NCBI GenBank assembly: GCA_966250015.1
Contig: CBINFS010000064.1
Coordinates: 1-16,727, forward strand
DNA: 16,727 nucleotides
Direction: 5' to 3'
From: CBINFS01 sp966250015
GTDB lineage: Bacteria > Bacteroidota > Rhodothermia > Rhodothermales > DASSAV01
Below, one piece after another: positions 1-7,615 of the stretch; position 1 is the stretch's first letter; every line of letters begins with the position of its first letter. A program made the translations under genes and the position numbers. The notes below the pieces were generated by a model. That model did not search any database and was not told the DNA's origin. It saw only the letters and a list, made by a program, of their open reading frames with translations.

Positions 1-10
1 CACACTCTCG

Positions 11-55
11 AGAGGGGTCCGGTTCGTTTGAGCCGGACCCCTCTTCGCTTTTTTC
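11..55 (+). terminator. rho-independent terminator of an upstream gene
   Basis: A perfect 12-bp stem (AGAGGGGTCCGG at 11-22 with CCGGACCCCTCT at 33-44) and a 10-nt loop are followed by a T-rich run (45-55). The T-run lies on the right, so it ends transcription of a plus-strand gene that lies left of the window. Confidence 0.9.
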
Positions 56-100
56 TACCACCCTTAACCGCCGCCAACCCTCACGAAGTTCTGCCGGATT

Positions 101-129
101 GTGGGTTCGAACCCCCTCCTTTTCGTACC
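101..129 (+). other. tRNA T-arm-like fragment (possible tRNA 3' remnant)
   Basis: The sequence carries GGTTCGAACC, the core of a tRNA T-loop and T-stem, followed by a C/T-rich stretch and then GTACC, like the 3' end of a tRNA. The five-base T-stem has only three Watson-Crick pairs plus a G-T wobble, there is no D-arm or anticodon arm upstream, and no matching 5' acceptor strand is visible. It is therefore not a functional tRNA. It may be a decayed tRNA 3' end or a chance match. Confidence 0.25.
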
Positions 130-242
130 TTTCTTTTTTCCGGAGAAACGTGTCCGCTGTCACGACTTATAAAAAACCTTTAAGCCCTTTCTGAACGGAC
201 GCATTTCGATCGTACATAACCTGAAAGAACTGATAGAGATAT

Positions 243-2546
243 ATGGCACGAGAGACACCCGTAAACCTGCCGGGTGAGCCGGAGGTCACAATAGAGCTCG
301 CACGAGAGCACGGTTTGACGGATGAAGAGTACGGCTGGATAGTCGACAAGCTGGGCCGCACACCCACCTTTACCGAGCTGGGCATCTATTCGGTGATGTG
401 GAGCGAGCACTGCTCCTACAAAAATTCGATCGCCGTTCTGAAAACGCTCCCCCGTGAAGGGGAATCACTCCTGGTCGGCGCCGGCGAGGAAAACGCCGGT
501 CTCGTCGACATCGGAGACGGCCTCGCCGTCGCGTTCAAAATCGAATCTCACAACCACCCGTCCGCCGTCGAACCCTATCAGGGGGCAGCAACGGGTGTGG
601 GCGGCATCCAGCGAGACATCTTCACGATGGGCGCTCGACCCATCTGCTCGCTCAACTCGCTTCGGTTTGGTTCTCTCGACGAGCCCCGCGTTCGATATCT
701 GCTCGACGGCGTTGTCCGTGGAATCGGCGACTACGGCAATTCGTTTGGTGTTCCTACCGTCGCCGGCGACGTCTACTTCGACAAGTCGTACGAGGGCAAT
801 CCTCTCGTAAACGCCATGAGCGTCGGCATCGTCAAGGTCGGGGAAACGGCCTCTGCCACGGCGAAGGGCGTCGGGAATCCCGTTTTTATCGTAGGCTCGT
901 CAACCGGACGCGACGGTATTCACGGGGCCACGTTTGCATCGGAAGAGATAACCGAGAAGAGCGAATCGAAACGTCCCAGCGTTCAGGTGGGCGACCCCTT
1001 CACCGAAAAACTCCTGCTCGAAGCCACGCTCGAAGCCATACGCAGCGGAGCGGTTGTCGGTATACAGGACATGGGCGCTGCCGGCCTCACGTGCTCGTCG
1101 AGCGAGATGAGCGCCAAAGGTAACAGCGGGATGAGGCTCAACCTGGACGAGGTGCCGATCCGGGAGGAAGGCATGACTCCCTATGAGATCATGCTCTCCG
1201 AGAGCCAGGAGCGAATGCTCATCGTCTGCGAGAAAGGGCGCGAACGGGACCTGATCGCGATTTTTGACAAGTGGGACCTCCACGTCAAACAAATCGGGGA
1301 AGTGACCAACGACGGGCGCGTCCAGGTCTACTTCAAGGGCAACCTCGTTGCGGACGTCCCGGCCGAGCACCTGGTCCTCGGCGGCGGGGCGCCGGTCTAT
1401 TACCGGGAAACCTCACGGCCGGCTTACCTGGACCAAACGGCCGCTTTCTCCAGCGACACCATCCCGGACGTTCGCCCCAACGAAGCAGGCAATGTGCTCC
1501 TCGAGCTGCTCGGCGCACCCAACATCGCTTCGAAACGTTGGATCTTCGAGCAGTACGATACGATGGTTCGGACGAATACCGTCGTCGGACCGGGACCAAG
1601 TGATGCAGCGGTGGTACGGGTGAAGGATACGCCCAAGGGGCTGGCCGTAAAGACCGACTGCAACGGGCGTTACGTCTATCTGAACCCGCGTGTAGGCGGG
1701 CAGATCGCGGTAGCCGAGGCCGCTCGAAACGTCGTATGTGCGGGCGGCAAACCCCTCGCCATCACCAACTGCCTCAATTTCGGCAATCCGTACAAACCCG
1801 AACAGTACTGGGTCTTCAAGGAGGCGGTCGGTGGAATGGGCGATGCGTGCCGGGTGTTCGGTACGCCCGTCACCGGTGGAAACGTATCCTTCTATAACGA
1901 AAATCCCGACGGCGCCGTTTATCCGACCCCAACGATCGGCATGCTTGGCCTCGTCGAAAACGTCGAAGCGCACGCTACCACTGCCTCCTTCAAGGAGGAA
2001 GGCGATCTCATTTTCTTGCTGACTCCCGTCGGATGGCTACATCAGAACGACATTGACGGCTCTGAATATCTGGCGCACGTGCATGACACAGTGGCAGGCA
2101 ATGCGCCACATTTCGATCTGGAGGAAGAGTACGCTGTCCAGTCGGCCATGCTCGACCTGATCCGTGCCGGACTGGTCGAGAGTGCGCACGACGTGTCGGA
2201 TGGGGGGCTGGCCGTTTGCCTTGCCGAGAAGGTACTTTTTTCCGATGCGCTGGGTGCTGATATTGAGTTAACCGCGCCCGAGACCTTCCGTCTTGACGCA
2301 GTGCTCTTCGGCGAAGCCCAATCGAGGATAGTTTTTTCGATCAAGGCTGAAAACATTCAGAAGGTCCTCTCGGCGGTAACCAACAGGCCCGTGCAGGTCG
2401 TCCAGATCGGTACGGTTGTAAGGGGAGGACTGAAAATTCGTCTCAACGGGCGCCTGCTCGTCGACCTGGATAGCGCGTCAATGAGGCGACAGTATGAAGA
2501 CGTCATCCCTGAAATGATGCAGCGAACGGGACCGGGAACCGTATGA
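243..2546 (+). CDS. purL: phosphoribosylformylglycinamidine synthase, PurL subunit
   Basis: This is the large catalytic subunit of FGAM synthase. It converts formylglycinamide ribonucleotide, ATP and glutamine-derived ammonia to the amidine in step four of de novo purine synthesis, in the cytosol. At 767 aa it is of the small PurL class, which works with separate PurS and PurQ subunits; neither is in this window. Visible landmarks are WSEHCSYK at residues 53-60 (His56 is the conserved catalytic-region histidine), the ESHNHPS substrate/ATP loop at 101-107, the DMGAAGLTCSSSEM segment, and in the second half CLNFGNP, TGGNVSFYNEN and AHDVSDGGLA, which mark the duplicated AIRS-type ATP-binding fold. 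The ATG start is followed directly by family-like sequence. The Shine-Dalgarno site is weak. The gene appears intact and monocistronic. Confidence 0.97.
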   Translation: MARETPVNLPGEPEVTIELAREHGLTDEEYGWIVDKLGRTPTFTELGIYSVMWSEHCSYKNSIAVLKTLPREGESLLVGAGEENAGLVDIGDGLAVAFKIESHNHPSAVEPYQGAATGVGGIQRDIFTMGARPICSLNSLRFGSLDEPRVRYLLDGVVRGIGDYGNSFGVPTVAGDVYFDKSYEGNPLVNAMSVGIVKVGETASATAKGVGNPVFIVGSSTGRDGIHGATFASEEITEKSESKRPSVQVGDPFTEKLLLEATLEAIRSGAVVGIQDMGAAGLTCSSSEMSAKGNSGMRLNLDEVPIREEGMTPYEIMLSESQERMLIVCEKGRERDLIAIFDKWDLHVKQIGEVTNDGRVQVYFKGNLVADVPAEHLVLGGGAPVYYRETSRPAYLDQTAAFSSDTIPDVRPNEAGNVLLELLGAPNIASKRWIFEQYDTMVRTNTVVGPGPSDAAVVRVKDTPKGLAVKTDCNGRYVYLNPRVGGQIAVAEAARNVVCAGGKPLAITNCLNFGNPYKPEQYWVFKEAVGGMGDACRVFGTPVTGGNVSFYNENPDGAVYPTPTIGMLGLVENVEAHATTASFKEEGDLIFLLTPVGWLHQNDIDGSEYLAHVHDTVAGNAPHFDLEEEYAVQSAMLDLIRAGLVESAHDVSDGGLAVCLAEKVLFSDALGADIELTAPETFRLDAVLFGEAQSRIVFSIKAENIQKVLSAVTNRPVQVVQIGTVVRGGLKIRLNGRLLVDLDSASMRRQYEDVIPEMMQRTGPGTV

Positions 2547-2609
2547 CAGGTCTATAGTATATTCCTGTGTTGGAATGAATATTGCTCAGTTCCCGGCTGA
2601 AGGATGACG

Positions 2610-2638
2610 TTGAAACCCGGGCTTTAAAAATACTGTTG
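2610..2638 (+). promoter_or_regulatory. candidate promoter of trxA
   Basis: A TTG at 2610-2612 is separated by 18 nt from TACTGTTG at 2631-2638. This resembles the Bacteroidota -33/-7 pattern (TTG, about 19 nt, TAnnTTTG). It sits about 50 nt before the trxA start. This is a pattern match only. Confidence 0.35.
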
Positions 2639-2674
2639 CATACAACAATCGTTCTGGAAACACCAGTAAGTGAT

Positions 2675-2683
2675 AAGGGAGGT
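2675..2683 (+). promoter_or_regulatory. strong ribosome-binding site deciding the trxA start
   Basis: AAGGGAGGT ends 7 nt before the ATG at 2691. It is one of the few strong Shine-Dalgarno sites in the window. It fixes the start at 2691 rather than at an in-frame start seven codons upstream, which would overlap this site. Confidence 0.8.
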
Positions 2684-2690
2684 CTTGATA

Positions 2691-3035
2691 ATGGCAAATA
2701 ACGGGAAGTATGTAACCCTGACGGATAGCAATTTCGAAGAAGAAGTACTGAATGCAAGTGGCGCCGTACTGGTTGACTTTACGGCTGTATGGTGCGGTCC
2801 GTGCCGGATGATCGCACCCGTGATAGAAGAGCTGGCGCACGAATTTGAAGGCAGAGCCAAGGTTGGCAAGCTGGATGTCGATAATAATCCGAGAGTTGCG
2901 ATGCAGTACGGCATTCGCTCCATCCCTACCCTCCTGTACTTCAAGGACGGGCAGGTGGTCGATCAGCTGATCGGCGCGGCATCCAAGAAAGTGCTGGCGA
3001 GCAAGCTCGAAGCCCTGGCAAGCGAGCCGGTCTGA
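2691..3035 (+). CDS. trxA: thioredoxin
   Basis: This is a 114-aa cytosolic thioredoxin that reduces protein disulfides and is itself re-reduced by the thioredoxin reductase encoded next (trxB). The WCGPC redox motif lies at residues 34-38, and the conserved cis-proline is in IPT at 78-80. The length and the full fold pattern (VDFTAVWCGPCRM, KLDVDNNP, GIRSIPTLLYFKDG) match classical TrxA. There is no signal peptide. The start follows from the strong ribosome-binding site just upstream. The gene has its own candidate promoter and a strong terminator, so it is probably expressed separately from trxB although the two form a functional pair. Confidence 0.97.
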   Translation: MANNGKYVTLTDSNFEEEVLNASGAVLVDFTAVWCGPCRMIAPVIEELAHEFEGRAKVGKLDVDNNPRVAMQYGIRSIPTLLYFKDGQVVDQLIGAASKKVLASKLEALASEPV

Positions 3036-3097
3036 CGCCGGCATTGTGGGCCAATGTACCGATCCCGACAGGGCTGCCCATCGGTCTGAACGGGGTT

Positions 3098-3151
3098 CCC
3101 TGGGGGAAGTAAGCCTGTTGTGCGGTCCGGCTCTTCCTCCAGGGTTTTTTT
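3098..3151 (+). terminator. rho-independent terminator of trxA
   Basis: CCCTGGGGGAAG (3098-3109) pairs with CTTCCTCCAGGG (3133-3144), 12 bp with one G-U. The loop carries an additional AGCC/GGCT pairing (3112-3115 with 3129-3132). Seven Ts follow at 3145-3151. It lies 63 nt after the trxA stop. Confidence 0.88.
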
Positions 3152-3204
3152 CCACATCCCCTCTCAGTAATCGTAAAAAACGACACCGCGGTTGCAGGAT
3201 GTGG
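3152..3204. repeat. short inverted repeat between trxA and trxB
   Basis: CCACATCC (3152-3159) and GGATGTGG (3197-3204) form a perfect 8-nt inverted repeat 37 nt apart, directly after the trxA terminator. It could be a leader structure or operator of trxB. The remaining sequence up to the trxB start is AT-rich (3265-3300), but I see no convincing promoter hexamers in it. Confidence 0.35.
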
Positions 3205-3305
3205 ACGTGTGAGCCCCGTTAGTTAAGGCCGTAAACGTGTTTTTCGTGTAATCGAATCCGGATTGTATCGATTTATATATAACTAAATAGTAATAGGATC
3301 AACAG

Positions 3306-4400
3306 ATGGAGCCGGACAACCACATGGCTACGACCGACCTATCCGCCTTCGAGCACCTCGACTTCTCAAAAGCGGAAGAAGCGCAAATTGTCATTATCGG
3401 GACGGGCCCGGCGGGTCTGACGGCGGCACTTTACACGGCGCGGGCCAATCTTCAACCCATCGTGTACCAGGGCCTCGAGCCGGGTGGACAGCTGATCACC
3501 ACCACGGACGTTGAAAACTACCCTGGCTTTCCGGAGGGCATCCTGGGTCCGGAGCTGATGCAGCGATTTGAGGAACAGGCCCGGCGCTTTGGTGCGGACA
3601 TCCGCTACGGCACCGTCACGGCGGTCGACTTCTCGCGGCGGCCGTTCCGGTTGATCGTCGACGAGGAAACCCCGATTCTGGCGCACGCGGTCATCATCTC
3701 CACGGGCGCATCGGCGAAGTATCTGGGTTTGAAGAACGAGAAGCGACTGCTCGGAAGGGGTGTTTCGGCTTGTGCCACCTGCGACGGCGCCTTTTTCCGC
3801 AACCAGGAAGTGGCGATCGTGGGAGGTGGGGATACGGCCATGGAAGAAGCGCTCTTCCTCACGCGTTTCGCCACCAAAGTGTACGTCATCCACCGTCGTG
3901 ATGAGCTCCGGGCCTCGAAGATCATGCAGGATCGCGCGTTCAAGAACCCGAAAATCGAGTTCATCTGGAACACCGAGGTGATCGACGTGCTGGGTGAAAG
4001 CCAGGTTACCGGGCTTAAGCTGAGAAACAGAAAGACTGGCGAGGAATCCGAGCTCCCCGTCAGCGGCTTTTTCGTCGCCATCGGCCACAAGCCGAATACC
4101 GACATCTTCAAGGGTTGGCTCGACATGGACCCGCAGGGATACCTGATCACACACCCAGATTCCACCTATACCAACATTCCCGGCGTATTTGCCTGTGGCG
4201 ACGCCCAGGATCACGTCTATCGTCAGGCCGTGACGGCGGCGGGGACAGGCTGTATGGCGGCGATCGACGCGGAACGCTGGCTTGCCGAACAGGGCGAGAT
4301 CGACGCCGTCCGTACGGAGACGGAATACCACGTCTCGCCCGCCGTGGACAGCGAAACACACCAATCGGTAATCCCCCAGGCGGCAGGCAACGTCGGATGA
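3306..4400 (+). CDS. trxB: thioredoxin-disulfide reductase
   Basis: This FAD- and NADPH-dependent reductase recycles oxidised thioredoxin. Motifs occur in the order expected for the low-molecular-weight bacterial enzyme: FAD-binding GTGPAG at residues 32-37, the redox pair CATC at 156-159 within CATCDG, the NADPH-binding GGGDTA loop at 173-178, and the C-terminal FAD motif PGVFACGDAQD. At 364 aa it is longer than the usual roughly 310-320 aa. The excess is an N-terminal extension of about 25 residues, which an alternative start at residue 7 would shorten only slightly, and a polar C-terminal tail of about 35 residues. The tail has no recognisable domain. The next gene begins 19 nt downstream, suggesting co-transcription. 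Confidence 0.96.
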   Translation: MEPDNHMATTDLSAFEHLDFSKAEEAQIVIIGTGPAGLTAALYTARANLQPIVYQGLEPGGQLITTTDVENYPGFPEGILGPELMQRFEEQARRFGADIRYGTVTAVDFSRRPFRLIVDEETPILAHAVIISTGASAKYLGLKNEKRLLGRGVSACATCDGAFFRNQEVAIVGGGDTAMEEALFLTRFATKVYVIHRRDELRASKIMQDRAFKNPKIEFIWNTEVIDVLGESQVTGLKLRNRKTGEESELPVSGFFVAIGHKPNTDIFKGWLDMDPQGYLITHPDSTYTNIPGVFACGDAQDHVYRQAVTAAGTGCMAAIDAERWLAEQGEIDAVRTETEYHVSPAVDSETHQSVIPQAAGNVG

Positions 4401-4419
4401 ATCCGGCAGGATCGGTCGA

Positions 4420-5079
4420 ATGAAGTTCAGTAGTCCCAGAGCGTTCTTTCATAAGCTGTCCTTGCTGGTTGCGCTGGGCATTACGTTGACGATCGGGATG
4501 TCGTGCCGCTCAGAAACGCAGGAAGCCACCCAGGCCGACGTTCCACCCGTCGACGTTGACGTGCAGCCCGATACGACGTTGGAGCTGGCGGCCTATGCGG
4601 AGGAAGTGCTGGTCTTCGACACCACGAATGACGGCCGTACCGTTGCGCAACGGCTGGACGACGCCTCCACCGCCACCCGCATCCGGATGGCGCTCGCCAA
4701 TCACGACGGCCTCCGGCGCTTCGACTTTGCACCCGAAGTGCGGGACGGACGGGTAGCGCTCAAAGGGGTGGTGCAAACGCCGGAACAGCGCGAGCTGGCG
4801 GGGGAGGTCGTGCGAGCCGTACCGGGCGTCCGCGAGGTCTCGAATCAGATCACCGTCACCGAAGCTCCGGAGCTAACCGAAGAACCGATACCGCTTCATC
4901 CAGCCCCGGCGCCCGCTGCTCCGCCAAAGACGGCCGGTACAGAAACGATTCATACGGTCAGGCCAGGCGAGACGCTCTGGGCCATTTCCAGACAGTATGG
5001 GGTTTCGGTCGAGCAGATCCAGCGGCTCAACGGCGGCCGGACGACGATCCGGCCAGGCCAGCGCCTGCGTATCCGGTAG
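4420..5079 (+). CDS. BON-LysM domain lipoprotein
   Basis: The 219-aa protein begins with a signal peptide and a lipobox-like TIGMSC, with the acylated cysteine expected at residue 29. A proline/acid-rich linker follows, then a BON domain at about 78-148 (TRIRMALANHDGLRRFDF, GRVALKGVVQTPEQRELA, VPGVREVSNQITV), an Ala-Pro linker, and a single LysM domain at about 176-219 (HTVRPGETLWAISRQYGV, LNGGRTTIRPGQRLRI). BON domains are associated with membranes and LysM binds peptidoglycan, so an envelope-anchoring or envelope-stress role is likely. The exact function is unknown. It follows trxB by 19 nt and converges on the DMT transporter gene with an 11-nt gap and no visible terminator. Confidence 0.88.
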   Translation: MKFSSPRAFFHKLSLLVALGITLTIGMSCRSETQEATQADVPPVDVDVQPDTTLELAAYAEEVLVFDTTNDGRTVAQRLDDASTATRIRMALANHDGLRRFDFAPEVRDGRVALKGVVQTPEQRELAGEVVRAVPGVREVSNQITVTEAPELTEEPIPLHPAPAPAAPPKTAGTETIHTVRPGETLWAISRQYGVSVEQIQRLNGGRTTIRPGQRLRIR

Positions 5080-5090
5080 GCAGAAGGCGG

Positions 5091-5954
5091 TTACGGGCGA
5101 TAGGAAGCCAGGAGCGTACCGACCACGACGAGCAGGGCGCCGCCCAGCGTCAACACGTCCGGGTACTCTCCGAACACGACGATGCCCAGGATGGCGGCAA
5201 ACAGCACCTGAAGGTAACTGATGGCCGTCGCCCGCCCGGCGCGTTCGAGGTGAAGCCCCTTCGTCATAAAAATCTGCCCCAGCTGGGCAGTAAGGCCGAC
5301 TCCCACCACGAGCATCAGCCATTCGGCCGGGGTCGGCCATACGGCCACCGGCAACGCCGTCGGAATGGAGCCGAACGTCGATATCAGGGGGAAGTAGAAA
5401 ATGATGACGTAGGGATTTTCGGTGGTCCGAAGCTTGCGCACGATTACGTACGCCGATGCGGCCAGCAAGGCCCCGGTCAGTCCCACACCGACCGCCACCA
5501 CGTCGATCGAGCCCGCGAAACCCCCGAACAGGAAAGACGGTCGGGCGATCATCGCTACGCCGGCGAGGCTAAGAAACATGCCGGCCATCTCCATCCATCC
5601 GACCCGCTCCCGAAGAAAGACTGCCGCAAGCACCGCCGTAAACGCCGGGTTGGTGTATTGAATGACGTTGGCATCGGCCAAAGGTAGCCGGGTGAGGGCA
5701 TAGTAAAAGCAGCTCAGCGCCGCAAACCCCGCCAATCCTCTCAGAATCAACCACTTCTTGTCGTTTCCCCACAGCGGCGCCCCCGCAAGCCGTACGCCTG
5801 CATAGCTGAATACGAGCGTGACGATACTTCGGACCAGGACGATCTCCTGGCTCGGGAGGCGTTGGCCGGCCAGCTTTACGAAAAGACTCATCAGGCTGAA
5901 CATGAATGCAGCCGCAATCATGTACCGGACGCCTGCGGTGAAACGTGTCGACAT
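5091..5954 (-). CDS. DMT-superfamily (EamA/RhaT) transporter
   Basis: This is an inner-membrane protein of 287 aa with about ten hydrophobic segments arranged as two EamA repeats of five. Recognisable family stretches include the start (YMIAAAFMFSLMSLFVKLAG), the first-repeat end (ANVIQYTNPAFTAVLAAVFLRERVGW) and the second-repeat counterpart (RATAISYLQVLFAAILGIVVFGEYP). Members export or import metabolites such as amino acids and nucleotides. The substrate cannot be read from sequence. The start is an ATG read on the minus strand at 5954. It is divergent from the ASRT-like gene across about 180 bp in which I see no clear promoter. Confidence 0.92.
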   Translation of the reverse strand: MSTRFTAGVRYMIAAAFMFSLMSLFVKLAGQRLPSQEIVLVRSIVTLVFSYAGVRLAGAPLWGNDKKWLILRGLAGFAALSCFYYALTRLPLADANVIQYTNPAFTAVLAAVFLRERVGWMEMAGMFLSLAGVAMIARPSFLFGGFAGSIDVVAVGVGLTGALLAASAYVIVRKLRTTENPYVIIFYFPLISTFGSIPTALPVAVWPTPAEWLMLVVGVGLTAQLGQIFMTKGLHLERAGRATAISYLQVLFAAILGIVVFGEYPDVLTLGGALLVVVGTLLASYRP

Positions 5955-6136
5955 GGATGGCTGGCCTTGGGAATCCCCGAAGTGAAAGCGGATGAGTCAA
6001 TGGAGGCGCCTCACTAACAGGCTTCCCGTCGTTCAGGTTGCGTGAAGATACGATACCCGAAGTGCAACCCTCGCCTCCGCCTCCTTACATTCCGAGACGA
6101 AAAGAGACAAAGTCGAACGATTAGACGAGTACAAAA

Positions 6137-6511
6137 ATGGCGGCTGCAATTGGACGAAAGAGATGGGCTATCCCGGACGGCTACATCCCTGCGACGAGCG
6201 CGACTGACGATCCGGACATGAAGAGCCACGAAACCGTAAGTATGCTCAACACGGGCGATCGGGACGCCAACGTCGAAATAACGATATACTTCACCGACCG
6301 GGACCCGGCAGGCCCCTACAAGGTCGTCTTACCGGCGAGGCGCACCCGCCACGTCCGTCTAGACAAGCTCGACGACCCCGAGCCCATTCCTGTGGCGACC
6401 GAGTACGCCATCCTGATCGAGTCGGACGTTCCGATCGTCGTTCAGCACTCACGCCTGGACTCGCGCCAGGCCGAAAACGCGCTGTTCACGACCATCGCCT
6501 TTTCGGAATGA
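6137..6511 (+). CDS. Anabaena sensory rhodopsin transducer (ASRT)-family protein
   Basis: This is a small soluble protein of 124 aa with the hallmark pattern of the ASRT family: IGRKRWAIPDGYIP near the start, HETVSMLNTGDRDANVEITIYF, DPAGPYKVVLPARRTRHVRL, and the very conserved VPIVVQHSRLDSRQAENALFTTIAF at the end. The founding member is the 14-kDa partner of Anabaena sensory rhodopsin, but most homologues occur without a rhodopsin. The family has been proposed to be a small-molecule (possibly sugar) binding fold. No rhodopsin gene is in the window. The gene converges on a YdjC-type deacetylase gene only 18 nt away. The identification is firm, the role here is unknown. Confidence 0.9.
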   Translation: MAAAIGRKRWAIPDGYIPATSATDDPDMKSHETVSMLNTGDRDANVEITIYFTDRDPAGPYKVVLPARRTRHVRLDKLDDPEPIPVATEYAILIESDVPIVVQHSRLDSRQAENALFTTIAFSE

Positions 6512-6529
6512 GCCCGGGCGAAGCGAGAG

Positions 6530-7480
6530 TCACTTTTTGAGCAGCTTGCCGATCTCGCGCCAGGTGATCAGCTTGACGTCGTGCTTTTCGAGCAGCTCGC
6601 GGAAGGTGTCGCTCGTGAAGAAGTCGTAGTCCCGCTGGCGCCAGGCCGATCCGAAGTCGTCGTGATCGACGGTTATGGCCTGCATCTCGGGCGTGTCGTA
6701 AGCAAGGTGTACGATGATTTGCGATACACCTGGCGGAAGTTTTTCAATGATGTTCGAATAGAACGACGGCCACTCTTCTGCAGGTATTCCATCGTACAGG
6801 ATGAAGTATTGGTCGATGAGGATGGCGTCCTCCCCAAGTATCGAGGCCATTTGCGGAGCCATCGCGGCCCACTGGCGTGGGAGGAATACCGGCACGTTGT
6901 ACTCTTTCCCGAGCCTGATGTAAAGCTCGATCAGCTCTTGGCTGGCGAAGAGCGTCCCCATGTGGGTGTCCAGGTGGGTCGGCTTGATGCCCAGCTCGAT
7001 GGCTCGATCGATCTGCGCCCTTACTTCTCGCTCAACCTCACCGGGATCCACCCGAGCAAAAGGTTCGCCTGTTGCATGCAGAAATCCGAGCGAATCGTGG
7101 AGCGTGGGCACCTCGCTCCGGGGCAGAACCGAATCCCAACGGTAATTCTTCCATTCGGCTGTGAGTGTGACGTGGATGCCGAGGTCAAGCTCCGGGTGCT
7201 GTCGCGCCCGCTCCGCCGCATCAGGGAACCACGGGCACGGAACCATCACACTGCCCGAGCTGACGGCACCCGAAAGAAGCGCATCGAACGACGCCTCATT
7301 CACCGAATGGGACATGCCGATGTCGTCGGCGTGGACGATGAGAAGCTTGGCATCGGGTCCGTAGCCGAGCCGCTCGGCAAGGTTGGGCGTGTTCTGCGCG
7401 TGGATTTCGGGTGGGGTCAGTAAAAGGCCGGTCAGCAGGAAAAACAACGACGTCAGGGAGAAAAGCTGTGTGGTGCTCAT
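6530..7480 (-). CDS. secreted YdjC/ChbG-family carbohydrate deacetylase
   Basis: The 316-aa protein has a cleavable signal peptide (hydrophobic SLTSLFFLLTGLLL, likely cleavage after IHA near residue 28), so it is probably periplasmic. The mature part shows the YdjC/ChbG metal-site pattern: HADDIGMS with Asp52 and Asp53, His103 in GIHVTLTAEW, and THLDTHMG at residues 168-174. ChbG removes an acetyl group from N-acetylglucosamine in chitin oligosaccharides, and relatives act on other acetylated sugars. Most bacterial YdjC proteins are cytosolic, so the signal peptide is notable. It has its own sigma70-like promoter, separate from the TonB receptor gene upstream. The substrate is not determined. 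Confidence 0.88.
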   Translation of the reverse strand: MSTTQLFSLTSLFFLLTGLLLTPPEIHAQNTPNLAERLGYGPDAKLLIVHADDIGMSHSVNEASFDALLSGAVSSGSVMVPCPWFPDAAERARQHPELDLGIHVTLTAEWKNYRWDSVLPRSEVPTLHDSLGFLHATGEPFARVDPGEVEREVRAQIDRAIELGIKPTHLDTHMGTLFASQELIELYIRLGKEYNVPVFLPRQWAAMAPQMASILGEDAILIDQYFILYDGIPAEEWPSFYSNIIEKLPPGVSQIIVHLAYDTPEMQAITVDHDDFGSAWRQRDYDFFTSDTFRELLEKHDVKLITWREIGKLLKK

Positions 7481-7516
7481 GGTCGGGGTCCATGGGTTGG
7501 AGGGAGGAACGAGTCG

Positions 7517-7545
7517 AGTATAGCGCGATTCGCCGGTCCCTGCAA
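7517..7545 (-). promoter_or_regulatory. sigma70-like promoter of the YdjC-type gene
   Basis: On the minus strand, TTGCAG (7545-7540) is followed after exactly 17 nt by TATACT (7522-7517), a good -35/-10 pair. Transcription would start near 7510, about 30 nt before the ATG at 7480. The rest of the 7481-7615 gap holds nothing else I can identify. Confidence 0.65.
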
Positions 7546-7615
7546 GGTGCGTGGCTACACACGTGGACCACCGAGACCATCATTTGGGATCCCGTAATAC
7601 CACCTATCGATCCTG

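Noticed and set aside
61..130. Functional tRNA gene
   Set aside because: Only a T-arm-like element is present, with a mismatched stem and no D-arm, anticodon arm or 5' acceptor strand.
3366..4364. 332-aa open frame on the minus strand
   Set aside because: It is antisense to trxB, which is unambiguous.
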